Assembly: GCA_903958285.1 (NCBI GenBank) | Contig: CAJBSR010000107.1 | Coordinates: forward strand, 1-7,380 | DNA length: 7,380 nucleotides | Source of the DNA: an uncultured Sphingomonadales bacterium | Lineage (GTDB): Bacteria; Pseudomonadota; Alphaproteobacteria; Sphingomonadales; Sphingomonadaceae | Direction: 5' to 3' | In this document: piece after piece, positions 1-6,533 of the stretch | Layout of the letters: each line of letters starts with the position of its first letter | Position numbering within the stretch: the first letter of the stretch is position 1 | Position numbers and translations under genes: made by a program | The notes under the pieces: model-generated | The model's input: the letters and a program-made list of their open reading frames with translations, nothing else | What the model was told of the DNA's origin: nothing | The model's database searches: none

Positions 1-1164
1 CGACCCGTCCGACAATTGGACGAACACCGGGTTGCGATCATGCTGGACATTGAGATCGAGCCGGGTGCGTTCGCCCAGCGCAAACAGCATGGCGACCCCG
101 ATTGATGACCAGATGCCGAGATAAATCAGCGTGCGCGGACGGAAGATTGTTTTGAGCAACGGCGCGCTCTGGCCGCCTGCCTTTTCGATGTCGGCATCGT
201 CGAGCGTGCAATAGTCAATGAGGCCGCGTGGCTTGCCGATCTGCGCCATGACGGTGTCGCAGGCGTCGATGCACAAGGCACAGGTAATGCAGCCGATCTG
301 CGGCCCTTCCCGAATATCGATCCCCGCCGGGCAGACCGAGACGCATTGGAGACAATCAATGCAGTCACCCGTCTTGAGCGCCGCGCCTTCGTCTGCCGCC
401 TTTTTCAAGCCATGTGTGCGGGGTTCGCCGCGCCAATCCTTATAGGTGACGAGCAGCGATTTCTCATCGAGCATCGCCGTCTGGATGCGGGGCCAGGGGC
501 ACATATAGATGCAAACCTGTTCCCGCATGAAGCCGCCGAAGATGAAGGTCGTCGCCGTCAGCACGCCGACGGTGGAATAGGCAATGGCGGGCGCCTGCCC
601 CGTCAAGAAATCGCGCGCGAGCGTCGGCGCATCAGCGAAGTAGAAAATCCACGCGCCCCCCGTCGCCACAGCAATCACCAGCCAAATCGCCCATTTGGAG
701 AAACGCCGGAAGATCTTGGTTAGGCCCCATGGCGCCTTGTCGAGGCGGAGTTGGGCATTTCGGTCCCCATCGATCCAGCGCTCGACATGTTGGAACAAAT
801 CGGTCCACACCGTCTGCGGACAGGCATAGCCGCACCAGGCCCGGCCGACCGCCGATGTGACGAGGAACAGCCCGATGCCCGCCATGACAAGAAGCCCGGC
901 CACATAATAAAATTCATGCGGCCAAATCTCGATCGCGAACATGTAAAACCGCCGGTGCGCCATATCGACAAGAACCGCCTGATCCGGCGCATAGGGGCCA
1001 CGGTCCCACCGCAGCCAAGGCGTTGCATAATAGATCGCCAGCGTGACAATCATGATCGCCCATTTCAGGCGACGGAAAGTGCCGTCGACTGCTTTGGGGT
1101 AAACAGCCTTGCGCTTTTCGTAGAGGTACGGCGCGTCTTCTACCGGGCTATTTGATTGGGACAT
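1..1164 (-). CDS. ccoG: CcoG/FixG/RdxA-family polyferredoxin, cbb3 oxidase maturation factor (3' end outside window)
   Basis: An open frame of 388 codons runs from ATG at 1164 to the window edge without a stop. It is a membrane iron-sulfur protein. Hydrophobic segments lie near residues 35-50, 85-106, 157-176, 195-212 and 345-363. Two ferredoxin-like cysteine clusters are visible: C268-x2-C271-x2-C274-x3-C278-P and C292-x2-C295-x2-C298-x3-C302. Further cysteine pairs are C111/C115 (CGYACPQ) and C218/C222 (CIYMCPWPR), both typical of the family. Known family role: CcoG is needed for cbb3 oxidase assembly and has been described as a Cu(II) reductase supplying Cu(I) to the binuclear centre. Family members are roughly 480 residues, so about 90 C-terminal residues, including the periplasmic Ig-like domain, are missing. 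The start overlaps the ccoP end by 17 nt. The next operon genes (ccoH, ccoI, ccoS) would be expected beyond position 1, but this cannot be seen. Confidence 0.95.
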   Translation of the reverse strand, partial: MSQSNSPVEDAPYLYEKRKAVYPKAVDGTFRRLKWAIMIVTLAIYYATPWLRWDRGPYAPDQAVLVDMAHRRFYMFAIEIWPHEFYYVAGLLVMAGIGLFLVTSAVGRAWCGYACPQTVWTDLFQHVERWIDGDRNAQLRLDKAPWGLTKIFRRFSKWAIWLVIAVATGGAWIFYFADAPTLARDFLTGQAPAIAYSTVGVLTATTFIFGGFMREQVCIYMCPWPRIQTAMLDEKSLLVTYKDWRGEPRTHGLKKAADEGAALKTGDCIDCLQCVSVCPAGIDIREGPQIGCITCALCIDACDTVMAQIGKPRGLIDYCTLDDADIEKAGGQSAPLLKTIFRPRTLIYLGIWSSIGVAMLFALGERTRLDLNVQHDRNPVFVQLSDGS

Positions 1165-2077
1165 TGGAAACAGCGACCTCCTGCGGTGCCGGGGTCGCCT
1201 CTCCTCCGCCCAGCGAATGGACATAGGCGGCGAGCATTTTGATCGTGGTCGCGTCGAGCTTTTGGCCCCAACGCGGCATGACGCCCTGTCGGCTCATTCT
1301 GATGGTTTGCGTCAGCGTGGCGGCGTCACCGCCATAGAGCCAGATGCCGTCGGTCAGGTTCGGCGCACCGACGTTGCGCAACCCCTTGCCCGCCGGTCCG
1401 TGACACAGCGCACAGTTGGTGGCGAACAGCGCCGCCCCCTGCTGGGCCAACCCATCGGCTTTGCGCTGGCCGGAGATCGTGCGGACATGCGCCACCACTG
1501 CCGCAATCTCCGCCGGGGTCAGCACGCCGTCAAACGCCGGCATTTGCGAGACGCGGGTTGCAGGATGGTCCGGGTTCCGGATGCCGTGCGTCAGGGTATA
1601 GTCCAGCGTCTTCATATCGCCGCCCCATAGCCAGTCATCATCGTTGAGGTTGGGATACCCTATAGACCCGGCGGCACCCGACCCATGGCATTGCACGCAA
1701 TTGACCTTGAACGCTGCCTTGCCGCCTTCAACAGCCGCACTCATCAGGTTCGGCTTGGTCGGCAACGCTTCTATGGGTGTGGCCGCAATGGCTGCCAACA
1801 AAGGTGCACGCTTGGCCGTCTGTGCCTTCATCTCTGTTTCAAACTGGCCCCTGCTGGTCCAGCCCGTCACCCCGGTCGTGGCCCTGCTGATCATCGGCCA
1901 AGCAGGGTACATGATCGTGTAGCCGATGGCCCAGATGATGCAGGCGATAAAGGTCAACAGCCACCAGCGCGGCAGCGGGGTGTTGAGCTCTTCTATGCCG
2001 TCCCATTCATGACCGACAAATTCGGTGCCGGTGGGGGTGTCGACACGGGGGCCAATATCTTTGTCATTTTTAGCCAT
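1148..2077 (-). CDS. ccoP: cbb3-type cytochrome c oxidase subunit III, dihaem cytochrome CcoP
   Basis: This 309-residue membrane-anchored dihaem c-type cytochrome takes electrons from the cytochrome c pool or bc1 complex and passes them toward CcoO and CcoN. One transmembrane helix spans about residues 38-58, followed by a periplasmic region with two cytochrome c domains. Haem attachment motifs are C127-VQ-C-H131 and C222-AL-C-H226. Likely axial methionines are M179 (in QMPAF) and M267 (in VMPRW). Length and layout match CcoP/FixP. Two in-frame ATGs exist, at 2083 and 2077. I chose 2077 because AAGGAAG at 2084-2090 is then well spaced, whereas it directly abuts the 2083 ATG. The start overlaps the ccoQ stop by 8 nt and the end overlaps ccoG by 17 nt, consistent with coupled translation. 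Identity is very secure; the start choice is less so. Confidence 0.97.
   Translation of the reverse strand: MAKNDKDIGPRVDTPTGTEFVGHEWDGIEELNTPLPRWWLLTFIACIIWAIGYTIMYPAWPMISRATTGVTGWTSRGQFETEMKAQTAKRAPLLAAIAATPIEALPTKPNLMSAAVEGGKAAFKVNCVQCHGSGAAGSIGYPNLNDDDWLWGGDMKTLDYTLTHGIRNPDHPATRVSQMPAFDGVLTPAEIAAVVAHVRTISGQRKADGLAQQGAALFATNCALCHGPAGKGLRNVGAPNLTDGIWLYGGDAATLTQTIRMSRQGVMPRWGQKLDATTIKMLAAYVHSLGGGEATPAPQEVAVSNVPIK
1177..1182 (-). promoter_or_regulatory. Ribosome binding site of ccoG, inside ccoP
   Basis: The minus strand reads AGGAGG here, the strongest Shine-Dalgarno match in the operon. It lies inside the ccoP coding region, 12 nt before the ccoG ATG at 1164. That spacing is longer than usual. 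No ATG or GTG in the same frame lies between the site and 1164, so the start at 1164 stands. Confidence 0.65.
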
Positions 2078-2228
2078 TGTCATCTTCCTTGAAGATCGAG
2101 TTGGCAGCGTCTGAACTGAGGTCCTTTGACCCCGGCCGGAAGGCCCAGCCGACGAAGGTCAGGAACGACACCGTCATGAGGACGAGGCCCCAGCTGTCTG
2201 CAAAATGCCGAAGGGCGTCGTAGGTCAC
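2070..2228 (-). CDS. ccoQ: cbb3-type cytochrome oxidase small subunit CcoQ
   Basis: A 52-residue protein starting [13 protein letters not shown] and ending FKEDDNG. It begins with GTG at 2228, whose last two bases are the start of the ccoO stop codon (GTGA, 4-nt overlap). Its TAA stop at 2070-2072 lies inside the ccoP start region. A GGGGAG ribosome binding site sits at 2237-2242, 8 nt ahead of the GTG. One transmembrane helix covers about residues 13-30, followed by the short polar tail RPGSKD, typical of CcoQ/FixQ (about 50-60 residues). Known role: CcoQ stabilises the CcoNOP complex, in particular the association of CcoP. Position between ccoO and ccoP, length and topology together make the call secure, although the sequence itself is poorly conserved in this family. 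Its small size and GTG start make it easily missed by length-based gene calling. Confidence 0.93.
   Translation of the reverse strand: MTYDALRHFADSWGLVLMTVSFLTFVGWAFRPGSKDLSSDAANSIFKEDDNG
2084..2090 (-). promoter_or_regulatory. Ribosome binding site of ccoP, inside ccoQ
   Basis: The minus strand reads AAGGAAG within the last codons of ccoQ. It touches the ATG at 2083 with no spacer but leaves about 6-8 nt before the ATG at 2077. This favours 2077 as the ccoP start. Confidence 0.6.
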
Positions 2229-2971
2229 TTTGCCGTCTCCCCGGCCTGCTCCTGGGCTTCAGCAGCCTTGAAGTCGACGAGCGTGCCGATCATCTGCAGA
2301 TAGGCGATCAGCGCATCCAGCTCGGTCAGGCGCGCAGGGTTGCCGTCATAATCGCGGATCTGTGCTTTCGGATATCGCTTCAGCAAATCTCCGGCATCCG
2401 CGTCGGCATCGGCCTGCGCGGCAAGATCGACATTGGCCAGCTCGATGTCCTTCTTGGTGTAAGGCACACCCACAGCGATGAGCGTCTTGAGATGCGCGGT
2501 CATGTCGCCGGCCTTCAAGTCCTTTTCGGCCAAGAAGGGATATTGCGGCATTACCGATTCCGGCACGACGGACTGCGGGTTCTTTAGATGCTGTCGGTGC
2601 CATTCATCCGAATAGCGCCCGCCGACCCGCGCCAGATCCGGACCGGTCCGTTTTGACCCCCATTGGAACGGGTGGTCGTACATCGACTCTGCGGCCAGAC
2701 TGTAATGGCCGTACCGTTCCACTTCGTCGCGGAACGGGCGGATCATCTGGCTGTGACAGACATAGCAGCCTTCGCGGATATAGATGTTCCGGCCCGCCAG
2801 CTCGAGCGGCGTGTAGGGGCGAACGCCCTTCACCTTTTCGATGGTGGAGTCGATCCAGAAGAGCGGCGCGATTTCCACGATGCCGCCGATGGTGACGGTC
2901 AGCAGGGCGAGGAGACCGAGCAGGCCGACATTGCGTTCCAGCGTGCCGTGGTTGAGTGCCTTGAATGCCAT
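2225..2971 (-). CDS. ccoO: cbb3-type cytochrome c oxidase subunit II, monohaem cytochrome CcoO
   Basis: This 248-residue membrane-anchored monohaem c-type cytochrome relays electrons to the haem-copper centre in CcoN. One transmembrane helix spans about residues 16-38. The haem motif is C69-YV-C-H73, in the family-typical context [16 protein letters not shown]. The conserved [15 protein letters not shown] stretch (about 111-125) and the likely axial Met at M141 (MPQYP) follow. The acidic run [10 protein letters not shown] near 187-196 is common in CcoO. The frame stays open upstream to 3022, but that would add 17 residues overlapping the ccoN end and would displace the membrane helix from its usual place. 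ATG 2971 gives the canonical [16 protein letters not shown] start, with AAGGA just upstream, though the spacing is rather long. The gene starts 13 nt after ccoN and ends in a 4-nt overlap with ccoQ. Confidence 0.97.
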   Translation of the reverse strand: MAFKALNHGTLERNVGLLGLLALLTVTIGGIVEIAPLFWIDSTIEKVKGVRPYTPLELAGRNIYIREGCYVCHSQMIRPFRDEVERYGHYSLAAESMYDHPFQWGSKRTGPDLARVGGRYSDEWHRQHLKNPQSVVPESVMPQYPFLAEKDLKAGDMTAHLKTLIAVGVPYTKKDIELANVDLAAQADADADAGDLLKRYPKAQIRDYDGNPARLTELDALIAYLQMIGTLVDFKAAEAQEQAGETAK

Positions 2972-2984
2972 GTTCTTGAGTTCC

Positions 2985-4640
2985 TTATTCGGCGGGCACG
3001 GCGACCGCGGGACGGTCGGCAACCGGGTCGTGGAGGGTTTCCGTCATCGGCTTTTCAGCGCGGATCTTGCCAGCCAGCGTCATCCAGACGTTGAAGACCA
3101 TCACACAGGCTCCGGTCAGGTACAGGGCACCGCCTGCCGCACGGATGAGATACATCGGGAACTTGGCCGCGACCGTTTCGCTAAAGGCGTAAACAAGGTA
3201 GCCGTCCGCCCCATATTCACGCCACATCAGGCCTTCCATGATGCCCGTGACCCACATGGACGAGGCGTAGAAAACGATGCCAATCGTCGCGAGCCAGAAG
3301 TGCCAGTTGATCATCCGCAGCGAATACATGCGCGGCCGGTTCCACAGACGCGGGAACATGTAATAAAGCGACGCAAAGGTGATCATCCCGTTCCAGCCGA
3401 GTGCGCCGGAATGCACATGGCCGATCGTCCAGTCGGTATAGTGCGACAGGCTGTTGACGGCCTTGATCGACATCATCGGGCCTTCAAAGGTCGACATGCC
3501 GTAAAAGGCGAGCGCCATGACCATCATGCGGATGATGGGGTCGGTGCGGATCTTGTCCCACGCGCCGTTGAGGGTCATCAGACCGTTGATCATGCCGCCC
3601 CAGCTGGGCATCCACAGCATGATCGAAAACACCATGCCCAAGGTCTGCGCCCAATCGGGCAGCGCCGTATAATGCAGATGGTGCGGCCCCGCCCAGATGT
3701 AGAGGAAGATCAACGACCAGAAATGGATGATCGACAGCCGGTAGGAATAAACCGGCCGTTCCGCCTGCTTCGGCACGAAATAATACATCATGCCGAGGAA
3801 GCCTGCCGTGAGGAAGAAACCGACGGCATTATGGCCATACCACCACTGCGTCAGCGCATCTTGAACCCCGGCAAAGGCGGAATAGCTTTTGGACCCAACC
3901 AAGCTCACCGGCAGCGACAGGTTGTTGACCAGATGGAGCATCGCGACGGTGATGATGAAGGACAGGAAGAACCAATTTGCCACATAGATATGCGGCTCCT
4001 TGCGCTTCATGATCGTGCCGCCGAAGACGACGAGATAAGAAACCCAGACGACCGTCAGCCAGATGTCGACATACCATTCAGGCTCAGCATATTCGCGGCC
4101 CTCGGTCACACCCATCAGATAGCCGGTGGCGGCCAGAACGATGAACAGCTGGTAGCCCCAGAACACAAAGCGGGCGAGGCCGGGGAAGGCCAGCCGCGCG
4201 CGGCAGGTGCGCTGGACGATGTAAAAACTCGTTGCGATCAGGGCATTGCCACCAAAGGCAAAGATCACAGCCGAGGTGTGCAGCGGCCGGAGCCGTCCGA
4301 AGCTGGTATATTCCAAGCCGAGGTTGAGCACAGGGAAAGCGAGCTGCAGCGCGATGATCAGACCGACAAGGAAGCCCGCCATGCCCCAGAACAGGGTCGC
4401 AATCGCGCCCCAGCGGATGGGATCATCATCATAAGTCGACAGCGTCTGCGCAGACGGTGTGGGAAACCGACCGGTCGAATAGTCAAAGCCGCGGTTCGAA
4501 TAGAAAGCCGCAATCAGTGCAGCGGCCGTCACAATCCACATATGGACGGAAAAGCCCGTGTCCACACCGGTCACAGCCCCCAAAAAGGCAATAAAGGCAA
4601 CGAGGTAATACGCCCCGCCGCGCAGGATAACTTCTTCCAT
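2985..4640 (-). CDS. ccoN: cbb3-type cytochrome c oxidase catalytic subunit I, CcoN
   Basis: This 551-residue polytopic haem-copper oxidase subunit reduces O2 to water with high affinity and pumps protons. All expected ligands are present: H121 and H410 for low-spin haem b, H408 for haem b3, H270, H320 and H321 for CuB, and Y314 as the likely cross-linked tyrosine (in [12 protein letters not shown]). E386 in STFEGPMM is the conserved cbb3 glutamate. Mapped by memory onto the Pseudomonas stutzeri CcoN, ligand spacing agrees, with about 60 extra residues at the N-terminus that look like an additional membrane segment (about 10-48); such long forms are usual in alphaproteobacteria. Three in-frame ATGs exist (4715, 4673, 4640). 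I chose 4640 because GGGGAA lies 5 nt upstream, the first ATG falls within the FNR box, and the protein then begins just before the first membrane helix. First gene of ccoNOQPG and probably FNR-activated. Confidence 0.98.
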   Translation of the reverse strand: MEEVILRGGAYYLVAFIAFLGAVTGVDTGFSVHMWIVTAAALIAAFYSNRGFDYSTGRFPTPSAQTLSTYDDDPIRWGAIATLFWGMAGFLVGLIIALQLAFPVLNLGLEYTSFGRLRPLHTSAVIFAFGGNALIATSFYIVQRTCRARLAFPGLARFVFWGYQLFIVLAATGYLMGVTEGREYAEPEWYVDIWLTVVWVSYLVVFGGTIMKRKEPHIYVANWFFLSFIITVAMLHLVNNLSLPVSLVGSKSYSAFAGVQDALTQWWYGHNAVGFFLTAGFLGMMYYFVPKQAERPVYSYRLSIIHFWSLIFLYIWAGPHHLHYTALPDWAQTLGMVFSIMLWMPSWGGMINGLMTLNGAWDKIRTDPIIRMMVMALAFYGMSTFEGPMMSIKAVNSLSHYTDWTIGHVHSGALGWNGMITFASLYYMFPRLWNRPRMYSLRMINWHFWLATIGIVFYASSMWVTGIMEGLMWREYGADGYLVYAFSETVAAKFPMYLIRAAGGALYLTGACVMVFNVWMTLAGKIRAEKPMTETLHDPVADRPAVAVPAE

Positions 4641-4645
4641 GGTCG

Positions 4646-4651
4646 TTCCCC
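4646..4651 (-). promoter_or_regulatory. Ribosome binding site that sets the ccoN start
   Basis: The minus strand reads GGGGAA five bases before the ATG at 4640. It is the best Shine-Dalgarno candidate near the three possible ccoN starts. Confidence 0.6.
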
Positions 4652-4682
4652 GAGACACCGCTTCATGCGGCATATCCCTGCG

Positions 4683-4699
4683 GCCCTGACTTGCAGGGC
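4683..4699. repeat. 17-bp inverted repeat between the FNR box and ccoN
   Basis: GCCCTG (4683-4688) and CAGGGC (4694-4699) are perfect complements separated by five bases, so the stretch can form a 6-bp hairpin or act as a dyad operator. No T-run follows on either strand, which argues against a strong intrinsic terminator of the upstream fnr transcript. If FNR acts at the usual -41.5 position, the repeat would overlap the -10 region of the ccoN promoter. The function is unknown. Confidence 0.55.
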
Positions 4700-4714
4700 G
4701 AAGACAGCGGGGCA

Positions 4715-4728
4715 TTGACCTAGGTCAA
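4715..4728. promoter_or_regulatory. FNR/FixK-type binding site (anaerobox) of the ccoNOQPG promoter
   Basis: TTGACCTAGGTCAA is a perfect 14-bp palindrome matching the FNR/FixK/ANR form TTGAC-N4-GTCAA. It lies 4 nt beyond the fnr stop codon and 74 nt ahead of the chosen ccoN ATG. A class II activator site centred at -41.5 would place the transcript start near 4680 and leave a leader of about 40 nt, which fits ATG 4640 but not the ATGs at 4715 or 4673. cbb3 operons of alphaproteobacteria are known FNR/FixK targets, and the adjacent regulator gene encodes a protein with the recognition residues for such a site. No clear -10 hexamer could be assigned. Confidence 0.88.
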
Positions 4729-4732
4729 AAGC

Positions 4733-5434
4733 CTATGCTGCGAGCGCAATGTTCTCGAGCCGACGGCGGTCTTTGATCACGACACGGCGCCTGTCAGGCA
4801 ATGCAATCATGTCAGCCTCTTTCAGCTTGGTAAGCTGACGGCTGACGGTTTCGATCGTGAGGCCAAGGACATCGCCCATTTGTTGACGGTCCATCGGCAG
4901 ATCAAATTCATTGAGAAACGGCGTGATGGCAGAACAGCTTGTGCTGCCCAACCGGTTGGAGATTTCCAACAGCAGCGTCGCAATCCGCTCACTGGCGGTT
5001 TTGCGGCCGAGCAGCATCATCCATTGGCGCGCCCGGTCCAGCTCGTCGAGCGTCCGCTCCAGCAGCTTGTGTTGCAAGTCGGGATGTTCCTTGGCGAATC
5101 CATCAAACGCCGCGCGCGTAAAGACGCACACTTCGGCATCCGTCAGCGCGGTGACCCCATAAGGGCTTTCCTTGCCAAAGGGCCGGCCAATAAAGTCCGA
5201 CGGGAAGACGACGCCGACAATCTGTTCACGACCGTCTGCTGTCGAGACCGACAATTTGAGCACACCCTGAATAACATTGGCAACGACGAGGGCTTCATCC
5301 CCTTCCCAAACCAAGGTCTGGCCGCGGGTCACCATCTGTTTGCGACCGAGTTTGGCAAGCGCGCCAAGCTCATCCGGCGCGAGGGCTGCACAAATGGCCC
5401 TGTTTCTGACCAGACATGTATCACAATTGGACAT
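4733..5434 (-). CDS. fnr: Crp/Fnr-family oxygen-sensing transcription regulator (FnrL/FNR type)
   Basis: A 233-residue regulator with an N-terminal cysteine motif, a cyclic-nucleotide-binding-like sensor domain (about 20-115), a long dimer helix (about 118-148) and a C-terminal winged helix-turn-helix (about 180-215). C4-x2-C7-x7-C15 plus C103 (in EVCVF) match the four ligands of the oxygen-labile [4Fe-4S] cluster of FNR, so it should sense O2 directly. The recognition helix contains E195, S198 and R199 (TIETVSRQL), equivalent to the E/S/R set by which E. coli FNR reads TTGAT-type half-sites. A stop codon four codons upstream of ATG 5434 and the need to keep C4 fix the start. Its ribosome site is weak: AGGA only 2 nt before the ATG. 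It lies directly upstream of ccoNOQPG on the same strand and is the obvious candidate activator of that operon. FixK proteins lacking these cysteines are excluded. Confidence 0.93.
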   Translation of the reverse strand: MSNCDTCLVRNRAICAALAPDELGALAKLGRKQMVTRGQTLVWEGDEALVVANVIQGVLKLSVSTADGREQIVGVVFPSDFIGRPFGKESPYGVTALTDAEVCVFTRAAFDGFAKEHPDLQHKLLERTLDELDRARQWMMLLGRKTASERIATLLLEISNRLGSTSCSAITPFLNEFDLPMDRQQMGDVLGLTIETVSRQLTKLKEADMIALPDRRRVVIKDRRRLENIALAA

Positions 5435-5597
5435 GGTCCTGAGCTACAGGAAAGCGCGCGCAACGCACAATTAAAAATGCCATAATTTGAGTAAACTAGC
5501 TTGGGTTACAGGCAGAGCGAAGTCAGGTTAACCCTCAATTGACCTCGACATTTCGCCCGTGATGTCGCCAAAACGGCGGGAATCATTGAGGCAAACC
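5435..5597. promoter_or_regulatory. Divergent intergenic region between fnr and the beta-helix gene
   Basis: This 163-bp gap must carry promoters for both flanking genes. An AT-rich patch at about 5468-5498 stands out from GC-rich surroundings. It contains CATAAT (5481-5486) on the plus strand and TTTAAT (5470-5475) on the minus strand as possible -10 elements, but neither has a good -35 at normal spacing. TTGACC at 5539-5544 is a -35-like hexamer without a convincing partner. Two 8-bp palindromes lie almost side by side: GGTTAACC (5526-5533) and TCAATTGA (5535-5542). GGGTTA (5503-5508) is also inverted at 5529-5534. No full FNR box is seen, only a TTGAG half-site near 5487. Confidence 0.5.
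5588..5591 (+). promoter_or_regulatory. Ribosome binding site that sets the beta-helix gene start
   Basis: GAGG lies 6 nt before ATG 5598. It supports that start over the in-frame GTG at 5559 and ATG at 5562, which would put a charged 12-13 residue stretch in front of the signal peptide. Confidence 0.6.
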
Positions 5598-6533
5598 ATG
5601 ACCCCTATTCATCGTTCCCTAGCGCTGGCGCTTGTTCTTGCGGCCCCTTTGTCGGCCCAGCCGTCCGGCGCGCCTTATACCGTTGAGGAAACGGGGCGGG
5701 GCTATGCGCGCCTGCAGGACGCGGTGACCGCCATCGGCAGTGGCGACGGCACCATCCGCATTGCGCCGGGCACTTATCGGGACTGCGCCGTGCAAACAGG
5801 CGGACGCATCGCTTATGCGGCCATCACTGCCGGAACCGTCATCTTTGACGGCACCTCATGCGAAGGCAAAGGCGGCCTTGTGCTGCGCGGGGCAGCCGCG
5901 CATGTCGAAGGCCTCGTCTTCCAGAATTTTCAGGTGCCGGACCGCAACGGATCGGGCATCCGGCTGGAAAAGGGGAATTTGACCGTGGTCAACACGGTGT
6001 TCCGCAATTCGGAGCAGGGCATCCTCACCAATAATGATCGGGCAGCAACAATCAGCATCGACCGGTCCACCTTTTCCGGGCTTGGCGGATGCCCGGACGG
6101 GATGTGTTCACACTCCATCTATGTGAACGACAATGCGCGGCTGATCATCACCCGATCCCGCTTTGAACGCGGCACCGGCGGCCATTATGTGAAGAGCAGG
6201 GCTGCCCGCAACGACATTAGCGACAGCAGCTTTGACGACACCCGCGGATCAGAGACCAATTATATGATCGACCTGCCCGCAGGTTCCGTCGGCACGATTA
6301 CGCACAATGAATTCGTGCAGGGCCGCAGCAAGGAAAACTACTCCGCCTTTATCGCGGTCGGGGCGGAAACCATCAACAACCCGTCCGCAGGCCTCACCAT
6401 CTCCGCAAACCGCGCATCGATTGCGCCGGGCGTGCAGCGCACATCCACCTTTGTCGCGAACTGGACGCGTGAAGCCATCCGCCTGACCGGCAATCAGCTG
6501 GGCGCTGGCCTGAAACCCTATGACGAGCGCTAG
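5598..6533 (+). CDS. Exported right-handed parallel beta-helix protein of unknown function
   Basis: A 311-residue protein. Residues 1-20 form a signal peptide with a basic start (MTPIHR), a hydrophobic core LALALVLAAP and likely cleavage after PLSA, so the mature protein should be periplasmic or secreted. The region about 27-60 resembles the entry of NosD/pectate-lyase-like folds: a Y-x-R-L-Q-D-A-V segment followed by GDGTIRIAPGTY. Irregular beta-helix coils of roughly 20-25 residues follow from about 95 to 300, marked by recurring turns such as GLVFQNF, NTVFRNS, STFSG, SRFERG, SSFDD and NEFVQG. Four cysteines (63, 88, 165, 170) could form two disulfides, which fits export. No polysaccharide lyase or hydrolase catalytic set can be assigned from sequence alone; the fold often binds or cleaves polysaccharides, but no activity is claimed. 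It is transcribed divergently from fnr and converges on the phosphatase gene. Confidence 0.85.
   Translation: MTPIHRSLALALVLAAPLSAQPSGAPYTVEETGRGYARLQDAVTAIGSGDGTIRIAPGTYRDCAVQTGGRIAYAAITAGTVIFDGTSCEGKGGLVLRGAAAHVEGLVFQNFQVPDRNGSGIRLEKGNLTVVNTVFRNSEQGILTNNDRAATISIDRSTFSGLGGCPDGMCSHSIYVNDNARLIITRSRFERGTGGHYVKSRAARNDISDSSFDDTRGSETNYMIDLPAGSVGTITHNEFVQGRSKENYSAFIAVGAETINNPSAGLTISANRASIAPGVQRTSTFVANWTREAIRLTGNQLGAGLKPYDER

Noticed and set aside
1217..2092. Several plus-strand frames of 90-140 codons opposite ccoP
   Set aside because: They overlap each other and a gene with intact haem motifs, lack ribosome sites and show low-complexity composition typical of antisense shadows.
2405..2450. Asp-Ala repeat [10 protein letters not shown] in CcoO as an unusual low-complexity insertion
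   Set aside because: Similar acidic Asp/Ala runs occur at this place in many CcoO proteins, so it is ordinary for the family.
4683..4699. Hairpin as an intrinsic terminator of fnr
   Set aside because: The stem is short and no T-run follows on the minus strand, so it is recorded only as an inverted repeat.
2841..4718. A very long plus-strand open frame (over 600 codons) opposite ccoN and ccoO
   Set aside because: It is the antisense shadow of GC-rich conserved genes. Its predicted product is rich in His, Arg, Asp and Gln, has no recognisable domain, and the minus-strand frame carries every cbb3 catalytic ligand.
4880..5485. Plus-strand frame of about 200 codons opposite fnr
   Set aside because: It lies fully antisense to the well-supported regulator and has no recognisable domain or ribosome site.
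5487..5500. Possible FNR box TTGAG-TAAA-CTAGC upstream of fnr
   Set aside because: Only one half-site resembles the consensus; the other half does not match, so it is not called as a site.
5559..5597. GTG at 5559 or ATG at 5562 as start of the beta-helix gene
   Set aside because: They would add a charged leader ahead of a normal signal peptide; ATG 5598 has GAGG at good spacing and begins the signal peptide directly.
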